Source: Ulva prolifera
Lineage: Eukaryota; Chlorophyta; Ulvophyceae; Ulvales; Ulvaceae
Reading direction: 5' to 3'
Assembly: GCA_023078555.1 (NCBI GenBank)
Contig: CM041201.1
Location: forward strand, 3,231,713 to 3,295,712
DNA: 64,000 nt
Numbering within the stretch: the stretch's first letter is position 1; every line of letters starts with the position of its first letter. The notes beneath the pieces are model-generated. The model was not told the origin of the DNA, ran no database searches, and saw nothing but the letters and a program-made list of their open reading frames with translations. This document shows positions 25,201 through 35,734 of this stretch, piece by piece. The translations under genes and the position numbers were made by a program.

Positions 25201-27205
25201 ATGGCCACAATCTGTAGAGCAGAAGGGATGTGTGACGAGGCGGTGCGATGTGTTGGAGCAGGGTAGCAGCCTGGCAGCGGGTGTGGGGGAAACAGACCTG
25301 CTCGAGGCACTTGAAGATGGCTGCGATTTCCGTGGGCACCTCCTTGAGGATGTTGTGGCGGTGCAGCTCGGTGAGCAGGTTGGCCCGGGAGAGCATCTCC
25401 TCTGGGGTACGGTACGGGTCGGGTGTGAAGCCGAGGATGTCGATGATGCGGCGTGCCCGGTCCGCCCGGGGGTGCTCACCCATGCTCTCCTGCACCGAAA
25501 ACAACCAGTGTGACGGAACCGTGCAAGGAGATCGACCATGCTCTTGTGTACAGATAGGTAGGAAATTGGAAGGTGTGTGAACGCATGGGGACAAACATGA
25601 AAGGACCAGCAGAGGCGATGCTTCTGTGACAAAGTCAGTGGACAGGTTGATGGTTTGAGGCGGGGAGCCGCACCGGGCCCTTGCGGTCATATGGGTCGAT
25701 GGCGAGTGTGGCGAGGAGCACAGCAGCAGCCATGCTGGACTTGTCAGCTGGAGCCAGGCTCTTGCTGAGCTTTGCAGAGAGGCTGTAGAGCTGGTACCAG
25801 CTGTATGCATGGTAGCAGTGGCTGCCACTCTTTGAGAAGATCTGTGTGAGGCACGAGAAGTACTGGGCACGGAGGTTTGGCTTGGGCATCTTCTTGTAGA
25901 TGGCCCACAGTCCGTGGATATCCTCAATTGACCTGAAGGCCTCTTGCCACATCTCGAGCTGGCAAGCAACGTTGAGCTGCTCAAATCGTGTCTCCAAGCA
26001 CTGGTTCAGAGTCTCAGGATTGCTGAGGTCTGGGCGGTCCCGGTTGTCGCGATTGTCACGATTCCTGCAATGCAGCCATCATGAGCGCACAGAACCTTCC
26101 TTTATTGCGATCAAAGCAAACATGAACGTGTCTTGCGCCACATTATGCCTTGGTGCATGACGATACGACCAGCAGGACGCACAGCATGTACCTCACATCA
26201 CAGACCATTCACCGTATTGCGGCCTTGCATAACGGAGGAGCACAGCAATTTTCGTTCTCAGCCGTGTTACATATATGATCTGCATTCTCTGCTGAAGCCG
26301 GGACATACTTGCGCAGCGTCAGGAGCTGATTGCGGAGGATCTCACAAAGCCTGCGGAACTCTGTGTTGCGCTTGTACTGCAAGCAAAACTGGAACGCCTG
26401 CTTCGTGACCATCCCATACATCTGGGTAAACTTGACGTTGTTGCGAAGAATCTCAAGGATGTTGCGGTATGTCTCCCAAAGGAACTTGAACCAAGGAGCC
26501 ACCAACTCGCGATCTGCGCGGTCCTTGTTGGACTTGTCGGACACATAGCTAAGCATGAGGTCCTCAGGACTCTTCTCTGCGTCCAAGTCATCAATTTCCT
26601 GGATGACGGCCTGAACGCACCATACACATGCTATTTCACCATGCGCGGAAAGACGAAACATCGACTAGCTGCCACTTGACCCAGGATTTGGGGCAATCTA
26701 AAGCCTTGCAATGATCGGAGGTGCCAGCGATCGTCTACATTCTCAACTCACCGACGACCCGACGACTGCGAATAAGCGTTCCGCCAACGCCTCCACGACA
26801 AAGCAGAATCTAAATTAGAAAAGCTATGACAGACATCGCATAACAAGAGCGCACATCGGCCTTCGCTTGAGCTTCCTCAGCACGCTCTGTAGCCTTCTTC
26901 AGAAAATACTTGATCACCTCCTCGAGCGAATTGATATTCACATTCTGACAAGTGTTTCTGTACTGCATGAGCGCCTCTTTTGCATATCGACCCATTCGCT
27001 CCTCAACGCACAAGTCAATGAACCGGTACACGATGTCTTCGAGGCCCTTGATCCATGCCCTGTGACGGCGGCTGGTAAGGACATCATGGAGTGCCAAAAC
27101 AGCCGCGGTTTTCTGCCCAACACGCTGAAGCTCTTCCGCACGCTTCAGGGCATTCTCAGGCCGCTGAAAGGCCGAGCCGCCCCGAACGTTTCCGTATCGA
27201 TTCAT
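22216..27205 (-). CDS. EIF3A: Eukaryotic translation initiation factor 3 subunit A
   Basis: The largest eIF3 scaffold subunit, which binds the 40S ribosome. Seven exons (27205-26855, 26610-26309, 26064-25674, 25489-25298, 25056-24463, 24259-23826, 23095-22216) join exactly to 1047 residues. The start [10 protein letters not shown] is followed by [18 protein letters not shown] and [12 protein letters not shown], then [20 protein letters not shown] and [20 protein letters not shown], all typical of eIF3a. A PCI domain ([31 protein letters not shown]) spans roughly residues 440-510. A long charged helix follows ([19 protein letters not shown]). The tail repeats R-R-D-E-G-x-S-A-F-G-G, and the protein ends [11 protein letters not shown]. 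The first three exons are of moderate GC and the last four are very GC-rich. Confidence 0.97.
22380..22490. repeat. Tandem repeat encoding the eIF3a C-terminal RRDEG..SAFGGP units
   Basis: Three to four copies of a roughly 36-39 base unit inside the last eIF3a exon, encoding [24 protein letters not shown] peptides. Probably disordered and RNA-facing, as are other repetitive eIF3a tails. Confidence 0.7.
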
Positions 27206-27731
27206 TGCGGACCGGTGGACTGACGTCCGTTGTCAAGGCAGAGTAAAGAGAGATCAGTTCTGCTATGTCTCGGTGTTAATCTTTGTCAGGTGAGCCGGTT
27301 GCACGTTTGGCACCTGGGTTGAGCCGAGCTAGGCTGGTGTGGCCACAGGTGGCTTGCGGGCTCCCATTCGAGCCACGCAGCGCCATAGAACAACCCTGAA
27401 CTCCCAATGCAGCTCAAGATCTGGTCCAAGCTCTTTTGAAAAGCCGAGTCATGTATGGCTGAGCAGTTCGTGCAAGCATTTGCTTCTTTCGTTGGGCTTA
27501 ATGGGCACAGTACCAAATGGACTGACAGGGCGCAGTACCATATGGACTGACGAAATAGCTTGAGGCACAGCATGAACGTAAGCCAAACCTTGCGATCCAC
27601 GACAAAATAGCTTCCATAGTGAAACCTTTTATGAATGAAATCTTTTCCAGATCCATCGCAAGCTTAGCATCCCTGACAGCCAGTCCAAATTGTCTCAGCT
27701 GAGTTGTGTATACCGAACACGTAGTGCGGGG
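27206..27731. other. Intergenic, eIF3a promoter region
   Basis: Between the eIF3a start and the poly(A) signal of the TPPP gene, both on the minus strand. I see nothing coding. Confidence 0.5.
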
Positions 27732-27736
27732 TTACA
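27732..27736 (-). terminator. TGTAA poly(A) signal of the TPPP gene
   Basis: Minus-strand TGTAA about 82 bases after the TPPP stop. Confidence 0.5.
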
Positions 27737-27817
27737 TGGCCAACACAAAATAGTCTTCTCCCATACACTTCTTTATGGCGATTCTCAGGTTCCTGTCCAA
27801 CACCAACTCCTGTGCTT

Positions 27818-28986
27818 TCACTTCTTCACGCCTCGCACATCAGCAGCGCTTCGGTCTGTGATGTTGCTGAGATCAGCTGTACCATTGTCCACATTGGTTG
27901 GCCCGCCATTCTTGTAAACACCTGTAGTACATTGGGACGGTGTCCTCCAAAGTTTCAGCTTGGGTATGCGCGAGCGAGCACCATGGCTCTGGTGACAGCA
28001 CCCAAACATGTCATGAGCAGGCTCAGGTACTTTCATGATCTGAAAACTGCCACAGTAGGAGAGATGACCTGTATAGAGGCTCTTGTCGTCGTGGAACTTG
28101 ACATTGTCAGCTTTCGTTCCTGAGGAGCCAGGACCACCGGCCGCTAGAATTTTCGAGACAAGTGCATCATACTCGATGCCTTTTTTGTCTGCGACAAGCT
28201 TGAGAGCAGCTTGGTACTCTGCAACAAACACTAAACATTCAACATTATCACAACTTGTTCAATGTATACAATGGATCATGGCGGCCGCTCTAAATTGGAT
28301 GTGCTGCTGAATCAGTTTTGCACAAACACCTCTCTCCCATCCCACTGGGTCCAGGCATGCCAATCTTGCAGTAGCATTTTGCTGTTGATTCACTGCACTC
28401 GGATGAAAGCTGCAGCAATTATCACACATGCTACCTATTCGCAGACAGCGGTAGTTGAATTAGCCCTGAAAGCGGGATCTTTGATGACCATGTCAAAATT
28501 TGAGAAAACTCGCATGCAGCAATTGACTTGTACCCGTAGCCTGGTACAAGACAGAGAACGGACCAGTGAAGCCAATCTTACGAGCCCCCTTTGCTTTCAC
28601 CTGCATGACATCCGTTCATCCGAGTCAGAGTCGAGTCAGTTAGCCATACATCTCGTGCACAATCGTAGCGCTGAAAGACCGCTGAACACACGCGAAAAAC
28701 AGTGAAGCTGCACACAACAAAGACCAGACCTTCGAGAATATCAAGTCACAGTCGGTGGCGGTGAAAGCCTTGTCCAGCAACTTGCACTCTCTGCACAGCA
28801 TGTACTCGGTCGGACCCAAGATTGTCCACAGGGCTGGACACCGAGCCAAGTGGGTCGCAACATGACCAACTCATATTGATGGCCGTAGAACCTGCACAGC
28901 TTAGCGAACTTGGCTCCATCAATTTCGGATGTCGCCTGTCGAGTTCCGAAGCCTGCGAAAGCTTCGAACTGGCCCTTCAAGTCCCC
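27818..28986 (-). CDS. p25-alpha / tubulin polymerization-promoting protein (TPPP) family, 5' exon unresolved
   Basis: A microtubule-bundling protein family whose presence generally tracks with cilia and flagella. Exons 28986-28892, 28790-28730, 28600-28564, 28218-28069 and 27921-27818 join in phase. The domain order is canonical: FEAFAGFGTRQATSEIDGAK, ECKLLDKAFTATDCDLIFSK, KAKGARKIGFTEYQAALKLV and ADKKGIEYDALVSKILAAGG. The C-terminal Rossmann-like GVYKNGGPTNVDNGTADLSN follows. The initiating exon lies above 28986 and I could not place it: an in-frame TAA precedes the first exon, so a splice is required. The missing part is probably only a few residues. Confidence 0.92.
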
Positions 28987-29845
28987 CTGCAGTGTATTCT
29001 TACCAGCTCAGCAGAAATATGATATAATGTGTACGCAGGTCGTAGATGGTAGGATATCATGCAGACGGATTGTTCGGCAAAGGTGGCACGTTGAAACCAT
29101 TTGAAATGCAGCAGTCCAGAGGTCGTAAGAACATCAGACGCCAAGTGCACTTCAACATGCTACATCATACGTCAGCCACAAGCATGTTCCGTACCATGAT
29201 TTGCTCAAGCAGTTCTCGGGAAGACTAACGAACGGGGTATCTGAACTGTTAGAGGCGTGAGAGCTTTGAAAAGCGTCAAGTGGCACTACGACCCTACTCA
29301 AGAGCAGTGTTATGGGCAGCTGAATATAATAAATCTAGCAGCACGCACAGCACCACGGCTCCAGCGGCAGCATGCAAAGTGGTGCGCCAACAGCTTTCCT
29401 GCATGCATGCATCACTGGCCGATGGCCCTCGCAGCACTTGTGCAAGCGCCGTCGTTGATCTTTACCGCGTTCCACAGTTCAGCCAAACTGAGGCCTGACA
29501 GGGCACCCATACCATATCACGTAAGGCTGACAATCAGGCACATGGCTCTTGCCTGTTTTTGGACTGCGATCTGGCGCATCCTGCTGCTTGACGACGCTAT
29601 CGCGCGCACTTGTGAGCGGGCCATGGCTGCATTCAATTTGACCGTTGCGCGCAAATTGTAGCTTGTAAATGTGCCTGCTGTTGGACTGCTTCTTACTGAT
29701 CGAATTCGCAACCGCGAGGCGATGGCAGCACATCGCTGCCATGCACAGGCTGCTCTTGAAATGTCGTGTTGGCGCCATGCGCTCAGCGTAAACGTTCACT
29801 GCTATTGAGCAGGAGTAGACTCCCTCATTCGTTTGCACGGGAACC
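28987..29845. promoter_or_regulatory. Divergent region between TPPP and PWP2
   Basis: About 860 bases between divergently transcribed genes. It should hold the missing first TPPP exon and both promoters. ORFs here lack recognisable domains. Confidence 0.35.
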
Positions 29846-32800
29846 ATGGACTACAAGTTCAGCAACTTGTTGGGTGTTCCGTACCGTGGGGGCAACTTGC
29901 TGTTCAGCGGGGACAAGCTCCTGGGGCCAGCAGGAAATCGAGTGCGTGAGCTTGGCCTGGGAGATGCTTCTTCGATGACCTTTCCATTCCAGAGCCCTCA
30001 CCAGATTCAAGTGGTCGTGCTGTCTCCGGATGAGACAATGCTCTTAACAATCGATACGTCCGGCCGACTGCTACTTGCCCTACGCCACACCCGGGTCCTG
30101 CTTCACCGCATGCGCCTCAAAGCCCCATCACAGGCCGCCAAATTTTCACCAGATGGCTCCCTGATTGCCATTGCAGCGGGCAAAGTGCTCCAGGTGCGGC
30201 CCTGCTCCCTCCAGTCTGAACCGATGCCGACTCACAAGCCCATGCTGCCTGTCGCCCAGCAGTGCAACCCACACGTTCCAGTGCTATCAACACCCACGGT
30301 AGACTCCCTCCTTGTCTCTCTGTCTCTCATCGAGCAGAGATCGCTCCTAGGAGCTCGCCCTGGAAGCCTGTGCCTTGGGATATGATACAATCGCTCACCC
30401 TGTGGACGTAAAAACTTCTCCAAGTGATGAAAACAATAATATATTATCAAAATTGATGACATTGTCTTCCAACACGCTGTATCACTGCACACGTGCACGA
30501 TGCTGAAGCCGGCCACTGTCTGCAGATCTGGAATTGCCCGTCCCGGGAGAAGACCTTTGCCCCGATGCAGCTCCTCCGGTCCTTCGGAGGCTGCCAGGGC
30601 GACATCGTGCACATAGACTGGTCAACAGATAGCAAATGGCTCGCAGTCGCCTGTAAGGACCTCACTTCCCGCGTCTTCTCCGCCTCTTCCGTCCCAGGCT
30701 TCAAGCCTCCAGTCTTGGCCGGCCACCGTGACGCCGTCGTTGCAGCATTCTTTGCATCTGAGCACACCAAACGTGCAGCACTGCTCCTGGGTGACCCTGA
30801 GCCGTCTGTGTTCACGATCTCAGCAGACGGGGCCCTCTTCTGCTACACTTTCACAGCCGCAGACACTCTCCCAGACGAGGTGAGACAGAGTGGCGCATCC
30901 AAACACGCAGCCAAGCGGAAGCGCCCTGGCTGGGACTCTGACGAGGATGAGGGTCAGAGCGAGGACGATGATGAGGAAGATGAGGTAGAGGTGGAGGATG
31001 ACCCGAAATCCCATGGGTTTGCATACGGCAGCTGGAAACTCACAGCCAAGCACTACTTCCGCCAGGACAACACCAAGCTAACAGCAGCAGACTACCATGG
31101 CCCAACCGGGCTGCTCGTCACTGCGTTCTCCTCCGGCCACTTCCTCATGCACCAGCTGCCAGACTTTGAGCACCTGCAGTCGCTCAGTATATCACGGCAC
31201 CGGATATCTGCCGTCAAGTTCAATGGCAGCGGGGAGTGGATCGCCCTCGGCTGTGCAGCGCTCGGGCAGCTGCTGGTGTGGGAGTGGCGGTCCGAAACAT
31301 ACGTCCTGAAGCAGCAGGGCCACTTCTATGACGTGTCTGTGGTCGCATTCTCACCAGATGGCACGCACCTGGCCTCGGGCGCAGACGATGCAAAGGTGAA
31401 GGTGTGGGCTGTTGCGAGCGGGAGCTGCTTTGTGACGTTTGCAGAGCACACGGGGGCGATCACGGGGGTGGTCTTCACACCCAACAGCAATGCACTCGTC
31501 ACGTGTTCGCTGGACGGAACAGCACGGGCGTTTGACCTCATCAGGTGTGCCTGCCCGTACAATTCTGAACAGTGCTTGTCTCAATGAGGAGACTCAATGG
31601 GGTGATGTGTGGGCCCTGGGCAGGATGGCCCCTGCTCCATGTGGCCTTGCTCCATGCCACGCTTTATTTGTCAATGGTAGAACGTATCATGGAGGTACCG
31701 ACCTCGTGGTGTGTCTGGCTGCAACAACCCGGCCTCATTCTCTGTGAAGCAGTGTTGCACAGGCCTGTGTGCATGTCCAAAACATCACAGCAGAGTTCCA
31801 ACACACACCTGCAGCCCCTGGCCCAGACGTCCCTAGTACCGTACCAAATGAAATCGTTCGCCATGTGACGCGCACCGCTGGGTTTTCTAGGCACTCAGCT
31901 AGGTATAGTTAATCATACTTTTTCGGCGTGACTGAGCCAACAAAGATTAGTATTTGTAGACCTAGACGCCATGTGACACAGGCTATTTTGGCGAATCTTT
32001 CAATTTACTGCGGTTGTTCGATAGTTGCGATGATCGGGGTACTCTGGTGGCTTGATCGGTTCTAGATCGCTGTAGAAAGTCGTGCCTCACCCGTCACACG
32101 CTCTCGTCTGCATGCAGGTATCGGAACTTTCGCACGTTTGTCACGCCGGAGCCGGTGCAGTTTGCGTGTGTGTCGGTGGAATCCAGCGGCCAGGTCGTGT
32201 GCGCCGGCAGCAAGGACACGTTCCAGGTGTACCTCTGGAGCATGAGGACTGGGCAGCTGCTCGATGTCCTCAGTGGCCACGAGGGCCCTGTGAGCGGCCT
32301 GTCCTTCAACCCCAGTGCGCTCCTACCCCTCCCGTCACACGCATGTAGGTACACGCTGCCATAGCATTCTCGTTGGTGCCCAGTTTGCGGCCAGGCCCAT
32401 GGCACCGTTGATAAGTTACACATATCTGGCCATTGTATGGCAAAGCAAACAAACAACATCAAGCCAAACCAGCGACCGGCTGCCACACAAGCAACCACAA
32501 GAAAGCATCACAGCAAAAACCCCAGACAACAACCAACCACAAATGCATCAAACGCCCCACGACCAGAGCACTCAACCCACAAAGTCATCCACCGGCACAT
32601 CAAAGCCATGGAAGCCGTGGCCCATGGCACCGTAGCTGCAAAACTCCGCAACAGCAGATTTACATATCAGCTATGAGGCCTGCCAGAAGATAAAAGAAGC
32701 AGTCCGAGTAATATGGTGTCTGTTGTTCTTACTGCAAGACCTGTGCATACAACAGGTTTGCTAGGCCCGTGCCGACCACCTACACGTCCATACGTTCTGG

Positions 32801-35100
32801 ACCAATAGCCTGGTCAGAAACAGAGCAGAGCGCAGCGGGAGACGAATGGTGGCCGTCATGTGATGACAGAGTGTTGAATGCAGGCAGCACAACAATGGCT
32901 ACAGCTTCGTGGGACAAGACGGTGAGGCTGTGGAACAGCTACTCGGGCGACAAGTCAGCGACCGAGATCCTGCAGCACTCCCACGAGGTGCTCTGTGTTG
33001 CGCACCACCCCACCGGCCGCTCCCTGGCTGCAGCCACACTCAACGGGGAGATCCACTTCTGGGATTGCCAGGACGGAAAGCTCACCGGCATGATCGAGGT
33101 GTGCCCCTGTTGCATGCTGCCTACACCTGATGCCCGCCTGGTGGTGCCTGTGCCTGTTGATCTGCGTTTGAGCCTCAGCCAGTGTCACAGCACAACTGGT
33201 TGCCGATGCCGTTTCCTGAGTGCTGATTAGGTCAGGTACTGGGATACGAAAGCAAGATTTCAGTGCAGTATCACGTGGATCGTGCGCTGGGTTAAGTCCG
33301 GGCAAAGCCTCTGGTCACAGCAAAGGTCTCCATCATAGCTGCCGCCACGCGGTGGCTGCACTTCTGCAGCTGCGTATGCTCTGCTGCTTTATTCCTAGGG
33401 AGCCATTCCAGCATGTCTCTATCGTCCGCACAATGTGCATAGGCCTGCCCAGACAGGCGTCCTGAAACAAGCGACAAATCAGGTACGTTTCTTATCGCAC
33501 ATCCATCTCGCAAACCGTGAACCAACCCAACACATCACCCGGCTGTGTCCCCCAGCCCGCACGCACCCCTCCTCCCCACACCCCCCTCCAAACCACCCTC
33601 AACACTCGCGCCCATGCAGACCCGGAGAGACATCCGCGGCGGCCGCCTCATGACGGACCGCCGCACCGCCGACAACTCGGCCGCGGGCCGTGCGTTCACA
33701 GCGCTCCGCTACTCCGCCGACGGCAGCCTGCTGTTTGCCGGCGGCATGACCAAGTGGGTGTGCGTGTACGACACCGCGGAGCTCGTGCTGCTGCAGCGCT
33801 TCCAGCTGTCGCAGAACCTCGCGCTCGACGGCGTGCTGGACCAGCTCAGCTCGCGGAACATGACCGACGCCGGGCCGCTGGACTTGTTGGACACGGAGGA
33901 GGAGGAGGACGGGGTGGTGCTGCCGCCGACCGCGGCGGGTGGGGTCGAGGGCGCGAGTAACCTGCCAGGTGCGTGTCAACTGGAGTGCGTCTGTGGGTAT
34001 CTCTGCATTTTTTGTGGAGAGGTTTTTGTTGGGAGAGGAGGTGGCAGTCACTGGGCGGCACTGCTGCTAGGGGCGCGGTGCCGTGCTGACGTGCGGTGCG
34101 CTGATACATGAGTTCATTCGGTGGAAGCAAGTTGCTTGTAGTGGCCAGCAGCAGCTCACTCGCCGTGGGCGTGCGGGCTCATTTACCGTAGCATGTACCC
34201 CCCATCTGCGTGTGCCCACAGCAGCAGGACCGAGCCATCGATTAGGGCGCAGTGAGACTTGGCTTACCTGAATGGACTTGCTGCTGATTTTAGGCGACAC
34301 CCAGGTGCACCTGCTCGGCAGCTCCTCCACGGGCTACATGTACCACACGGCAGTATAGTCCACCTGCAGGACGGAATCAGGCGGCGCATGTCAACAGCGC
34401 CGTTGACGGTGGCGTCAGTTTTCAGTTCCTGTGTTTGGTCCTGCCTCCCCAATTTTGTCCTTGTCATGCATGTCAAAGGCACTGTGCTGCTGCTGCAGGC
34501 ACGACGAGGGGCCAGAAGAAGGCGATCCTGCAGTGCAAGGACCTCGCGCTGTCCCCCTCCGGCGGCATGTGGGCCGCCGCGACGACCGAGGGCATCCTCA
34601 TCTACTCCCTCGCCTCGGAGGCCCTCTTCGACCCGACCGACCTCTCTGAGGACGTGTCCGTGCCGGTCATGCACCGCCTGATCGGCAGGGGGGCTCACCT
34701 CAAGGCGCTCCTCGTCGCCGTGCGCCTCGGCGACCGCGCGCACATCCGTCACGTGCTGCTGCGGGTGCCGCCGGGGGAGGTCGGGGGGGTCGTGGCCGCG
34801 ATGCCGGCGGCCGTCGCGGCGCCGGTCTTCCACGCCCTCGCGGAGGACGTCGGGAGGAGCCCGCACGTGGAGTTTGTGCTCGCGTGGGCGCGCGCGCTGT
34901 GCGAGGTGCACGGGGAGGCGCTGCAGGCCGCGCCGCGGACGGAGGTGATGCCGAGCTTCCGGGCGGTGCAGCGGGGGCTGCAGGAGATGACGACCCGGCT
35001 GCGGCCGGCGGTGGAGCGGTGCCTGTACCAGCTGGACTACCTTGACACGGTGGCGCGGATGCCGCGGGGGGCGGACGGGAAGAAGGACGTGGCAGAGTGA
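29846..35100 (+). CDS. PWP2: Periodic tryptophan protein 2 (UTP1), SSU processome WD40 protein
   Basis: A UTP-B component of the small-subunit processome, needed in the nucleolus for 18S rRNA processing. Six exons (29846-30193, 30526-31544, 32118-32314, 32884-33098, 33620-33968, 34499-35100) join exactly to 909 residues; human PWP2 is about 919. The start MDYKFSNLLGVPYRGGNLLF is diagnostic. Two tandem WD40 propellers follow, with HIDWSTDSKWLAVACKDLTS, LLVWEWRSETYVLKQQGHF, LLDVLSGHEGPVSGLSFNP and MATASWDKTVRLWNSYSG. An acidic loop in exon 2 (DEDEGQSEDDDEEDEVE) interrupts the first propeller. Exon 6 is the helical Utp12-like C-terminal domain. Intron 3 is about 570 bases. Exons 5 and 6 are markedly more GC-rich than exons 1-4. 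Confidence 0.97.
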
Positions 35101-35208
35101 AGGCGGCTTCACTGCATTGCGAAGCTGCTTGATGCGTGGTGATGTCGCTGCATGCTGCGTTCAGCTGGTGTTGTGTCCGTTGACAAAAATCTGCATCCAT
35201 GCATCTTG

Positions 35209-35213
35209 TGTAA
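35209..35213 (+). terminator. TGTAA poly(A) signal of PWP2
   Basis: TGTAA on the plus strand 109 bases after the PWP2 stop, followed by a T-rich stretch. Confidence 0.5.
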
Positions 35214-35485
35214 TTTTGGTGGAAGTGTTTCACGCTGCCCTTTTTACGCAATTGCTTTTTCGCGCACGAAAAGTGTGGCTGTCACGCTAGGAGTGACGCT
35301 CGGCCAATGGCAGACGCCACACACAGCAGATAGTACCGACGCTGTTGTTTGAGGGCTTACAGTCAGCTTTGCACACTGACGTTCAGAATCGAAGCGCGAT
35401 CTGTCCATTTGATGATCTCCATCCTTCAAAAGCCTGAGCTGCCACACAGCTCCCAGGCACCCAAAAACGCCGATGGGCAGCCACA
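35214..35485. other. Convergent spacer
   Basis: Between the poly(A) signals of two convergent genes. Nothing coding seen. Confidence 0.5.
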
Positions 35486-35490
35486 TTACA
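35486..35490 (-). terminator. Possible TGTAA poly(A) signal of the ABHD-type hydrolase
   Basis: Minus-strand TGTAA about 245 bases after the stop of the hydrolase gene, farther than for other genes here, so less certain. Confidence 0.3.
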
Positions 35491-35734
35491 CCTGCACTCC
35501 TACCTTCTCTGCTACTCATACACTGACTCTGCAAACCGGATCTGGACAAACATCGCAGCACAGCTGCAATGTGAACGACAAACATTGCGCATCACAGCAC
35601 AACGACCTCGACCACAACGCTTGACATTGCGGTCGTTCGTCCACAAAACAGCAACCCACGCACCGAGTGACATAGCCTGACTGAATTGAGGCAGCAGGCC
35701 TGTCCAGCTAGACAGCTTTTGACCCCGGATGACT

